Part shown: positions 1-7,140 of the stretch, piece by piece
Position numbering within the stretch: the stretch's first letter is position 1
Layout: every line of letters starts with the position of its first letter
Source: Aerococcus tenax
Lineage (GTDB): Bacteria; Bacillota; Bacilli; Lactobacillales; Aerococcaceae
DNA length: 64,000 nt
Assembly (NCBI RefSeq): GCF_003286645.3
Contig: NZ_CP127382.2
Location: 1,240,001-1,304,000 of the forward strand
Direction: 5' to 3'
The notes under the pieces: model-generated
What the model was told of the DNA's origin: nothing
What the model saw: only the letters and a program-made list of their open reading frames with translations
Databases searched by the model: none
Translations under genes and position numbers: made by a program

Positions 1-176
1 TTGCTATCTTCAAATTCTTTTAATTTACTCTTTCTTAATTTGTTATTTGCCTTTGAAATAACTTCTTCAAAAGTAAAGTATGGTGGTAAGTGAATCGTAC
101 TATAGCTCGTGCTATCCAAGAAAAATTCTCTAGCTTGCCCTGAATCCATTTCTAAAATACTTACATATTGTTCCAT
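1..176 (-). CDS. Partial CDS, N-terminus; possibly a defence-type reverse transcriptase
   Basis: An open frame runs leftwards from an ATG at 174-176 off the window edge without a stop (58 codons seen). A good ribosome binding site (GAGGTGG, about 7 bases upstream) supports this start. The visible residues include the pattern FFL-x(3)-SY-x(4)-LP-x-YF-x-F at about residues 18-36, followed by a Lys-rich helix-like stretch. From memory, this pattern resembles the short N-terminal segment that precedes the catalytic domain in some stand-alone bacterial reverse transcriptases linked to phage defence (DRT/Abi type). The catalytic YxDD box would lie outside the window, so the family is a guess. That a gene starts here is much surer than what it encodes. 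Confidence 0.5.
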   Translation of the reverse strand, partial: MEQYVSILEMDSGQAREFFLDSTSYSTIHLPPYFTFEEVISKANNKLRKSKLKEFEDS

Positions 177-329
177 AAATTTTCCACCTCATTTAGCTTA
201 TAAATATACGTACAAAAACCCTCTCTATTGTGAACAAACGTTCTCTCTCATTTACAAAAAAACTCCCACTTTCACAGCAAGAGTTCTTCTTCAATATCAC
301 TAACGCTTCAAATTCTCCAAACACTCCAC

Positions 330-530
330 CTAATTCTCATGATAAATATCCCGGGTGTAGACCTTATCATTCACATCTTCTAAGTCCTTATCCCAGTGGT
401 TAGCAATAATAATGTCTGCGTCAGCTTTAAATTGATTGAGATCACGGTAGATTTCATGTTGCAAAGGCTTCCTCATTTGCCACGGGTTTATAGATGATCA
501 AAGAATGATCTCAGTCATGATGGTATTATT
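330..530 (-). pseudogene. ugd: Decayed 3' end of UDP-glucose 6-dehydrogenase (copy 1)
   Basis: Read on the minus strand, the segment ends in a clean C-terminus (EIYRDLNQFKADADIIIANH, then about 20 further residues ending VYTRDIYHEN and a TAG at 330-332). This matches the C-terminal lobe of UDP-glucose/UDP-ManNAc dehydrogenases, where a GVPVVIYEP strand is followed by DLxxFKxxxDVIIAN and a VYTRDLF end. Upstream of about 450 the frame is broken and only a degraded version of the IMAEGVPV strand survives near 505-527. No start codon or NAD domain is present. A second, similar remnant lies at 2845-3052 in the same orientation. UDP-glucuronate production is therefore not encoded here in working form. 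The AT-rich stretch from 531 to 697 shows nothing further. Confidence 0.75.
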
Positions 531-697
531 AAAGGATTAACATATGACAAGAAACTATATTATTTCTTAACTGAAATAAAAAGTGAAATATTTAACTATT
601 GTAAATCTTATCATGTAATAGAAAGCAACACAATATTGCATTTATAAATAATTTTAAAAATTCTTATTTCAGTCAATCATTCAAATTATTAAACGAT

Positions 698-892
698 TTA
701 CTTATTAATCAATAGTTTAAGTAGACTCAAAATAATAACCAAATTAGTCCTAATGGGCACAGGAAGTTTATCTTTTAGAACTCCCACTTTATATCGAATA
801 GCATAACACTAAACATAGTGATCCCCACCGAAATTGAGATTTTTTACTCTAGTTTTTGGAGTCAATCCATCGATAATTTTTCTACTATACAA
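698..892 (-). pseudogene. Unidentified decayed ORF remnant
   Basis: On the minus strand one frame stays readable from 892 down to a TAA at 698-700, interrupted by an in-frame TAG at 809-811. The upstream end is closed by a TAA at 893-895. The decoded C-terminal part (AIRYKVGVLKDKLPVPIRTN, followed by a Leu/Ile-rich tail) looks like real protein sequence rather than random AT-rich translation. I do not recognise the family; a lost capsule glycosyltransferase or transferase tail is possible given the location. There is no start codon or ribosome binding site. The flanking stretches 531-697 and 893-1121 contain no supportable gene. Confidence 0.3.
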
Positions 893-1121
893 TTACACGT
901 CTTTGCTTTCTAGACGCAATTTTTAATTTTCAGCTTGAATATATAAGGCGTGGTACCTCTATATTAAATACATAAAATTATAATTTTTTATTTTAAGCCA
1001 AAAGTAATTTCTTAGCTTACTTGTAAACAAGTTGGACAAACCTCATTTTGTGTTAATTTGCATTCAAGTTTAATATCATAAGATTATGCACAACTCTAAC
1101 TTAAACTTTGATTAATTCTCA

Positions 1122-1814
1122 CTAGTTTCTTACTTCCAATGTATCTAAGAGCGGTTTAACTTGGCTTGGACTAAATGGTTTAACTGGCAAAACAAAGGCG
1201 TGATTTAAAACTTCTTTAGCCATAGCAGCATTTTCTTCTTGGCTACCTTGCCAGTGGTAAGGAGATCGATAAATCGTGACAGTCCCATCGTAATTACTAC
1301 TATACTGAAAGATTGCAGATCCAGCCATAGTCTTCCCCATTGATAAGTGCCAAGTATCATGAGGCCAGACGGGAGAAACTGAAGGAGGATCAAGATTCAC
1401 AGAACTTCCTGCTGGTAAGAAGACAGCTGCAATATGATCACCATCATTCCCGTTCGGAAAGAGATCTGTATTCTCCATTACGCTCAACCAAACACGGACC
1501 ATTTCAACTTCTTTGTTGGTATAACCCGGATACTCTTTAGATTCTTGATACTCTTCTGCTTGGTACCGAGCCTTGGAATCTGTTGAAGGCTGAGATTGCT
1601 TAGGAGCCTCTTGTTCCTTGGTCTCAGCGGAAGTATCTTGGTGTGAACTCTCACTTGTTGAAGATGTGGAATTTTACTCTGTAGATACTGATAAAGCTTC
1701 TTGACTCTGATCAGACTCAGAAGCAGACGATGCCTGTTCTTGATTAGTGTTAGATTCAGCACAAGCGGACAGGACCAGACTAGCTATTAAAAGGAGACTT
1801 ATTTTACCTTTCAT
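1122..1814 (-). pseudogene. Lipoprotein gene with one in-frame TAA stop
   Basis: The frame starts at ATG 1812-1814 behind an AAAGGA site and encodes a lipoprotein signal (MKGKISLLLIASLVLSACAE; lipobox LSAC, lipidated Cys at residue 18). A Ser/Glu/Gln-rich linker follows. At 1674-1676 the frame meets a TAA (codon 47), then continues uninterrupted in the same frame for 184 more codons to the stop at 1122. The downstream part is a folded-looking domain with a conserved-looking core (DGTVTIYRSPYHW). I do not recognise the domain. The single stop inside a low-complexity linker suggests a recent nonsense mutation, a sequencing error, or occasional readthrough. An internal restart at the ATG at 1502 would give only a domain without a signal peptide. 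Confidence 0.7.
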
Positions 1815-1918
1815 AGGATCATTCCTTTCTATTTTTAACGTTGCTTTTCTAGTTTTGTTAAATAAAAATTTAAGAATAGTATTGTTTCACCTAGTTTATT
1901 TATCTCGAATACAATAAT

Positions 1919-1927
1919 ATTATAGCA
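1919..1927 (-). promoter_or_regulatory. Extended -10 promoter of the lipoprotein gene
   Basis: On the minus strand the bases read TGCTATAAT, an extended -10 element (TGn directly before TATAAT), about 105 bases upstream of the lipoprotein ATG. No good -35 box is seen at the expected distance, which is usual for extended -10 promoters. Confidence 0.45.
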
Positions 1928-2059
1928 CCATAAAAATAAATATTTATTTAATAAATATCAACTATAACTACTTCTTTTATTTAATTGTTAATGTTCTAGT
2001 TCCCCAGTCTTTATTCTTTATCGCTTACACTGCTTAAATCATATAGTTAATTAAATTAC

Positions 2060-2121
2060 TTGAATTATTCTATTATCCCTCATACAATGTATATACATAG
2101 TTATACCCCATACGGGGTATA
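2060..2121 (+). promoter_or_regulatory. MazEF promoter with two operator-like palindromes
   Basis: A strong sigma-A type promoter is present: TTGAAT at 2060-2065, 17 bases, TACAAT at 2083-2088. A perfect 12-base palindrome (ATGTATATACAT, 2087-2098) overlaps the end of the -10 box. A second inverted repeat with 8-base arms (TATACCCC, ATAC, GGGGTATA; 2102-2121) covers the likely transcription start and early leader. MazE/AbrB-fold antitoxins bind palindromes in their own promoters, so both are probable operators for autoregulation. The binding role is inferred. Confidence 0.65.
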
Positions 2122-2149
2122 TTTTCTGTAGCTAAGAGAGGAGATTCCT

Positions 2150-2395
2150 ATGCCTTTAACAATCAATAAATGGGGGAATAGTTCTGCTATTCGACTACCG
2201 AAACAATTACTTGAGGAATTAAATCTATCTCAAGGCGACAAGCTAGACTATCAAGTAAAAAATGGTCAGCTAATTATAAAAAAAATAACCGAAGTTCCTG
2301 AACTAACGATTAAAGATCTGTTTGAAAATTATCATGGAAACCCTGTTAATGAAAAGCCAGTATTATTTGAGCAAAAAGGGAATGAAAAATGGTAA
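2150..2395 (+). CDS. mazE: MazE-type antitoxin (AbrB/MazE DNA-binding fold)
   Basis: This 81-residue protein begins MPLTINKWGNSSAIRLPKQL, the swapped-hairpin AbrB/MazE signature (KWGNSxAIRLPK), followed by LNLSQGDKLDYQVKNGQLII. The C-terminal third is acidic and likely unstructured, as expected for the part that wraps the toxin (ending near PVLFEQKGNEKW). A strong ribosome binding site (GAGAGGAG) precedes the ATG at 2150. It overlaps the toxin gene by 7 bases, implying translational coupling with antitoxin first. It should neutralise the downstream toxin and, with it, repress the palindromic promoter. The family assignment is secure; the specific subfamily is not. Confidence 0.92.
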   Translation: MPLTINKWGNSSAIRLPKQLLEELNLSQGDKLDYQVKNGQLIIKKITEVPELTIKDLFENYHGNPVNEKPVLFEQKGNEKW

Positions 2396-2721
2396 AAGTA
2401 AAGCAAGGATCGATTATTAAGATAAATTTAGATCCGAAACAGGGACATGAGCAAAAAGGCTATCGACCCTACATTTGTTTGAGCCATGGGATCGTTACTA
2501 AGTACTCGAATATTGCAATTTTTGCACCGATTAGTAATACAAAAAGAAAATACCCATTTTATGTTGAGTTAGAACATACAAAAACGACTGGAAAAGTGCT
2601 ATTAGATCAACTACTTACCATCGATTTTAATGCCAGAGATTATAATTATATCGAACAAGTTCCAGAGGATATACTTATTGATCTATTAGCCAGGGTAAAA
2701 GTTCTATTTGAAAAAGAATAA
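2389..2721 (+). CDS. mazF: MazF/PemK-type endoribonuclease toxin
   Basis: This is a 110-residue protein of the usual MazF length. Near the N-terminus it carries GSIIKINLDPKQGHEQKGYR, matching the PemK/MazF signature GdIv.idfdP..GhEq.g.RPa, whose Arg is catalytic. A strand with APISNTKR and the later KTTGKVLLDQLLTIDF segment, which supplies the second conserved active-site region, follow. It would cleave mRNA at short sequence motifs. The start overlaps mazE, and transcription probably ends at the hairpin just downstream. The pair sits between two ugd remnants beside the capsule locus, so it may stabilise a variable region. Confidence 0.92.
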   Translation: MVKVKQGSIIKINLDPKQGHEQKGYRPYICLSHGIVTKYSNIAIFAPISNTKRKYPFYVELEHTKTTGKVLLDQLLTIDFNARDYNYIEQVPEDILIDLLARVKVLFEKE

Positions 2722-2734
2722 ATTAACTAAACAA

Positions 2735-2773
2735 AAAACAGTAAGAGTTTATCGTACCCTTACTGTTTTCTTT
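2735..2773 (+). terminator. Rho-independent terminator after mazF
   Basis: The inverted repeat AAAACAGTAAG (2735-2745) and CTTACTGTTTT (2759-2769), with a 13-base loop and followed by CTTTG, lies 14 bases after the mazF stop. It is T-rich on both strands. Confidence 0.7.
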
Positions 2774-2844
2774 GTATAGAGATTAGTAAATAAAAGTTAT
2801 GTAAAATTCTAGCGTTTAATTTGGATATGTAGCCAAACATCCAC

Positions 2845-3052
2845 CTAATTCTCATGATAAATATCCCGGGTATAGACCTTATCATTCACATCTTCTAAGT
2901 CCTTATCCCAGAGGTTGGCAATAAGGACATCAGCATCAGCTTTAAATTGGTCAAGATCACGGTAGATTTCAAAGTTGTAGAAATGTATCTTCCTTAGCGA
3001 CAGGTTCATAGATAATCACAGGAACGCCTTCAGCCATGATGCGGTTAAAATA
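2845..3052 (-). pseudogene. ugd: Decayed 3' end of UDP-glucose 6-dehydrogenase (copy 2)
   Basis: On the minus strand the segment decodes as RIMAEGVPVIIYEPVAKED, then a frameshift near 2972-2990, then FEIYRDLDQFKADADVLIAN and on to VYTRDIYHEN with a TAG at 2845-2847. This is the C-terminal UDP-binding region of UDP-glucose dehydrogenase. It is less degraded than copy 1: only one frameshift is needed across the visible part, but the first three quarters of the gene are missing. About 130 bases are nearly identical to 329-450, in the same orientation. The two copies enclose the lipoprotein remnant and mazEF. Confidence 0.78.
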
Positions 3053-3485
3053 CAAATTAATGTATAATAAGTAATCGTATTATTTTGTATATTAAAAATA
3101 ACACTTAACTTTTATTTTTTTAGATACCAAATTAAAATCTGAAATAATACTGAAATGAGGTTTTTTATTGATCAGTATTCAATAATTCCAGATATAACAA
3201 ATCATATCAACAATTCTTATTTTTTGAAGAATGGTTCATATTTCCAATTCATTTTATGGCACTATACTAAATATCCACCCCAAATATTCCTTTTCCATTT
3301 TATCAAAATAACATCGATGCATATTAAATACCATGCTCTTTATGGTATGACATTTAATATGAAAAATAATCTTATCAAAAGAATTTTACAAACGCATAGC
3401 ACTCCCAAACGGTATTTTTATGGCAATATTGTACTTTCGTACTTATTGTAGATATTCTTAAATTACTTACCATAAAAAATATGGT
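3053..3485. other. Gene-free AT-rich gap
   Basis: No supportable gene. A 98-codon plus-strand frame at 3155-3451 has no ribosome binding site and its translation is Phe/Ile/Tyr/His-rich without domain-like pattern. A small inverted repeat (ACCATA, 5 bases, TATGGT) just beyond the wzx stop could be a weak 3' end for the capsule transcript. Confidence 0.5.
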
Positions 3486-4874
3486 CTAAAAAATTGCTTT
3501 TCTCTGAATTATCCTATATAACTCTACAAATCCTAATACTATTCCCATCCCCCATCGTATGTACCATAATGAACTAAAAGTGTAGAAAAATATTATACCT
3601 ATTACAATTGCTAAAATTCCAGGAATAAATATAGTCAATTTTAAATGGTACGGATGGCCTCCCATATTATTAACAATATAATAATGTACAAAAAAGAGAG
3701 CTAGATACGATATCGCTGTTGCAAAAGCTGCACCATAGATGCCCCATACGGGAATCATAAAACCATTAAGAATAATATTAATTAACCCTGCTCCAATAGT
3801 TCCAATTGCGATTACCCTTGTCTTTTTATGAAAGAATTCAAAATTTACCGGAAATTGATACATAAAAGTAAAATATACCGCTAAAGTAAAGATAGGAATT
3901 ATATTTATACCAGACCAATAACTATCGTCAGCCATTAAATATGAAACTTCTCGTGCTAGAAGAAGAAACCCTACAGTTAATACTGTAAATAATTCAATAT
4001 AATTTTTACATTTTTTATTTAATATTTTCCAATTTTCTTCGCTTAAGTCATCATAATAAAAAGGACACCAGGAATTATTTAATGCTCCTAAAACAGTGGT
4101 CAATACGGATGATAGCGTATAAAATATGCTATAAATCCCAATTTCTGATGCAGTTATTCCCAATTGTTGCATCATTACTCTATCAGATTGCCCTAAAATT
4201 TGTTGTGATAAAGAGTGAAAAACAATAGGAAACCCCACAGTTATTCCGTATTTTAGATAAGTTTTATTCACTCCGATGGGCTGTTTAAAAAATAAAGTCA
4301 ACCATACAATAATAGCAACTATTATGTATGTGATAGATACTCCACAAATACGAGCTAAATACCTTAGATCATTACTAATAATATCTATGAAAAAAAGTGA
4401 AAGTAAAACACTAATAACAGAAATAGAAACTGATAGAATAAGGTTACTCAAGGGCTTTTTTTCATAAATAAAACATAGCTGAGAAAAATTAATAATGTAT
4501 TGTGAAAAAGCAGTGACTGCAATAATAATTACTAATATTTCAGGAAAATTAATTAAATTTGATAGAAATGGAGCACCGATAACTATTAGTATAAGTTCAA
4601 ACAAACAAATCAGAGTACTTGAAAATAAAATGCTGTTTCTAAAAGAAAGATACTCTTCTCTAAATGTATATAGCCCAGTGCCTATCGATGAACTAATACC
4701 AATCCCCATAAGACAAGTTATAATCATCACCCATGAATTAAAAAGCGAATATATTCCAAACTGTTCAGGCCCTAGAAGACGGGTAAATAATGGTGTTGTA
4801 ATAAAGGCAATTCCCTGCAGTAAAAAGGTGCTTATTATATTTAAAAATGTTGTTCTATTAACTGTTGTTCTCAT
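3486..4874 (-). CDS. wzx: Wzx-type oligosaccharide flippase
   Basis: This is a 462-residue, very hydrophobic protein with roughly 12-14 predicted membrane helices. It opens with TTFLNIISTFLLQGIAFITT and PLFTRLLGPEQFGIYSLF, the N-terminal signature of the polysaccharide transporter (PST/MATE-like) family. It would move the undecaprenyl-linked capsule repeat unit across the membrane. It is the last gene of the capsule transcript, behind an acyltransferase and the Wzy polymerase. The only Shine-Dalgarno-like bases (GGGGAGG) lie about 22-28 bases before the ATG, unusually far, so translation may be weak or depend on readthrough from upstream. Sequence is strongly AT-rich, typical of serotype-specific genes. 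Confidence 0.9.
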   Translation of the reverse strand: MRTTVNRTTFLNIISTFLLQGIAFITTPLFTRLLGPEQFGIYSLFNSWVMIITCLMGIGISSSIGTGLYTFREEYLSFRNSILFSSTLICLFELILIVIGAPFLSNLINFPEILVIIIAVTAFSQYIINFSQLCFIYEKKPLSNLILSVSISVISVLLSLFFIDIISNDLRYLARICGVSITYIIVAIIVWLTLFFKQPIGVNKTYLKYGITVGFPIVFHSLSQQILGQSDRVMMQQLGITASEIGIYSIFYTLSSVLTTVLGALNNSWCPFYYDDLSEENWKILNKKCKNYIELFTVLTVGFLLLAREVSYLMADDSYWSGINIIPIFTLAVYFTFMYQFPVNFEFFHKKTRVIAIGTIGAGLINIILNGFMIPVWGIYGAAFATAISYLALFFVHYYIVNNMGGHPYHLKLTIFIPGILAIVIGIIFFYTFSSLWYIRWGMGIVLGFVELYRIIQRKAIF

Positions 4875-4913
4875 ATGTTTTTTATCTTTTATTTTAAATC
4901 CTCCCCAATATTA

Positions 4914-5912
4914 CTATATTTTCCCAAGGAATAGTAAACTCAATATTTTATTTTTTCTTATAATATATCTCGAAATTATAATAGGGCATATTAAAGATAA
5001 TACAAAAGTAATCACAGCTATAATCAACGCTGGTATATTAAAATAATTTAATACAACTCTACTAGAAACCTTTATAGGTTCTGAAAAAATATAAACATCC
5101 ATACTATAAAAACCAAATAATTGTAATATATTTATCAGGGAATAATTATTTTCACTTATTTTATAAGAGATACTCATTACTAAAAATATGGATGAGAATG
5201 TTAAGAACGGAGAGAGTACTGATGGATACTTAAAAATGATAATAAAAGAGCTGACCAAAAATACAAGAGCAGCTATAAATATATATTCTTTTTTATATAA
5301 ATTTTGTATAATCCATTCATAATTTAACTTTAATTTAATCCCTAATAAATAAAACAAAGGGAATATTAATAATGTTTTAATTATATATAAATCCACATTA
5401 TAAATAAAAGATATAAAATATAGAATTATTCCTATAAAAAGTAAGTAATTGATATTTTTTTTGCTAACAATCAAACTTACTATTAAAGTAATAATTGATA
5501 AAGTGAATAAAAACCATAATGCTCCATTGGGATTTTGACCTAAAATAATTTTCCATGACTCTTCTAAATTAAACGTTGTTCTTGAATACTTTGAAAGTAA
5601 TACCCTAAATGGTATATATATTATGCCTATAGTAAAGTAAGGAATAAGTAATCTCGAGCACCTTTTAATGATATATTTTTTTCTTTCTAATAATGTAAAA
5701 TTAATAACTTTACATCCTAAAAAACCTGAAATTATAAAAAAGACATGCATATGGAATCCATAAATGATTGTTCCCATTATTTCAAAAATTTTATCAAATA
5801 GTAAAATTCCTGCATTTCCTTGTGTGACCACATGTCCTAAAACCACAAGTATCGTACAAAATCCGCGTGCTATATCTATCTCATTATAATATCGATACTT
5901 ATTTTTTCCCAT
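4914..5912 (-). CDS. Acyltransferase family 3 membrane protein (capsule O-acetylation)
   Basis: This 332-residue protein has about ten membrane helices. The N-terminus carries the acyltransferase-3 signature: DIARGFCTILVVLGHVV (with the catalytic-type His of the GH motif) and later FHMHVFFIISGFLGCKV. Members (OafA, WcjE, Fuc4NAc-type) transfer acetyl groups from acetyl-CoA to polysaccharides. Here it most likely O-acetylates the capsule repeat, since it sits between wzy and wzx. The start has a good site (GAGAGGAAATTGC before ATG). The acceptor sugar cannot be read from sequence. It lacks the C-terminal SGNH domain seen in OafA-like fusions. Confidence 0.85.
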   Translation of the reverse strand: MGKNKYRYYNEIDIARGFCTILVVLGHVVTQGNAGILLFDKIFEIMGTIIYGFHMHVFFIISGFLGCKVINFTLLERKKYIIKRCSRLLIPYFTIGIIYIPFRVLLSKYSRTTFNLEESWKIILGQNPNGALWFLFTLSIITLIVSLIVSKKNINYLLFIGIILYFISFIYNVDLYIIKTLLIFPLFYLLGIKLKLNYEWIIQNLYKKEYIFIAALVFLVSSFIIIFKYPSVLSPFLTFSSIFLVMSISYKISENNYSLINILQLFGFYSMDVYIFSEPIKVSSRVVLNYFNIPALIIAVITFVLSLICPIIISRYIIRKNKILSLLFLGKI

Positions 5913-5933
5913 GCAATTTCCTCTCTAAATACC

Positions 5934-7112
5934 TTAGTGACTTAAATTTTTTAAAATACGACTTTTTTTGTGGCTTTCAAGATTTAAAGTATATAGAACA
6001 ATAAATAATTGGGGCCCAACAAAAATAGGTCTTATAAACATAGACATAAAAAAGTAAGGAAGAAAAATATAGATATTATTTTCACTGACAAGATTTTGTA
6101 ACAATTTTCCTAGAAGCCACCAATAAAACAAAGAATAGATTAATCCACATCTAACATAAAGATTAATAATGTCATTATGTGGTTGCACAACTCTTTCGCC
6201 AAGATAGCGTACATTTTCAGTAATACCTAAAAACTCAAAGATATAATTATCAGTTCCACTAAATAAAAAATAAGGTTTTCCGAGAGTTTTATTTAGCGAA
6301 AAAATATTTGATGTCATCCTCATATAATTTGATGGATCAGTCCATGTCTCCTGATATTGACCCAAACCATTGTTAATACAATAAGTAACAAAAACATTGC
6401 TAAATAATATAATAAAAATTAAAGAGATTAAAAAAGCTAACCAATATCTTTTTTTAAATAAGGTGTTCCATAATACAAAAATTTTGCTCCGAAATATATA
6501 TGTTATACAAAAAAGTAGAATACTAACCTGCAATAATCTTGAATTCAAGATTATTGCGAAAGCTATTGATAGAACTATACCTAATTTTGAATTTCTTTTA
6601 AAAGATATTGAAAAGAAACTAAATACGATTATGCCTAAAACATTTTTGTCTCTTCCCAGTGAATAATATATTTCATAAATATTATTCACAACCCATGGAT
6701 CTTCTGTAACTCGATTATAAAATTGAATCAATAATGATCCTAGCATTGTTAAAAATATAACTGTATCAAAGATTTTACCTTTATTTGAGTTAATCACCTT
6801 TTTAATATCTGCATAATAATATGTACCTATTGATACAACAATTACAAATGTAGTGAGGAAACTATAACTGAAGCCATACCGATTTACTAATATTTGAAAA
6901 AAAGATAAAAAAATAAGCACTGCCGATGTCATCATAACTTTTTTATCTTTTGTAATATTTTTTCTAAAATATGAATCTAAAAAAAATACTACAAAAGTAA
7001 TAGTAAAAAAGGTATATTCAAAAAAACGTTGTGGATATCCATATAAAATAAATCCATCAAGTATAATATATATACCTATTATCCAGTAAAATAATTTACT
7101 TTTCTTTAACAC
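5934..7112 (-). CDS. wzy: Wzy-type capsule repeat-unit polymerase
   Basis: This 392-residue protein has about ten to eleven membrane helices and a large predicted extracellular loop (around residues 245-320) containing TWTDPSNYMRMTSN and VVQPHNDIINLYVRCGL. The PHN motif in that loop is typical of the O-antigen ligase/polymerase (Wzy_C-like) family. It would join flipped repeat units on the outer face. Translation starts at GTG (7110-7112) behind GGAGGT, which is stronger than any nearby ATG. Wzy proteins diverge widely, so assignment rests on topology, the loop motif and position between glycosyltransferases and wzx. Confidence 0.82.
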   Translation of the reverse strand: MLKKSKLFYWIIGIYIILDGFILYGYPQRFFEYTFFTITFVVFFLDSYFRKNITKDKKVMMTSAVLIFLSFFQILVNRYGFSYSFLTTFVIVVSIGTYYYADIKKVINSNKGKIFDTVIFLTMLGSLLIQFYNRVTEDPWVVNNIYEIYYSLGRDKNVLGIIVFSFFSISFKRNSKLGIVLSIAFAIILNSRLLQVSILLFCITYIFRSKIFVLWNTLFKKRYWLAFLISLIFIILFSNVFVTYCINNGLGQYQETWTDPSNYMRMTSNIFSLNKTLGKPYFLFSGTDNYIFEFLGITENVRYLGERVVQPHNDIINLYVRCGLIYSLFYWWLLGKLLQNLVSENNIYIFLPYFFMSMFIRPIFVGPQLFIVLYTLNLESHKKSRILKNLSH

Positions 7113-7140
7113 CAGTTACTTACCTCCAAATATTGATTAA

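Noticed and set aside
1484..1762. 92-codon minus-strand ORF in another frame of the lipoprotein gene
   Set aside because: The lipobox, linker and C-terminal domain all lie in one other frame, interrupted only by the TAA at 1674; this ORF is a shadow.
3155..3451. 98-codon plus-strand ORF downstream of the capsule locus
   Set aside because: No ribosome binding site, AT-driven Phe/Ile/Tyr composition and no domain-like pattern.
4495..5046. 183-codon plus-strand ORF across the wzx start
   Set aside because: It is antisense to wzx and the acyltransferase gene, both of which have family motifs and consistent orientation.
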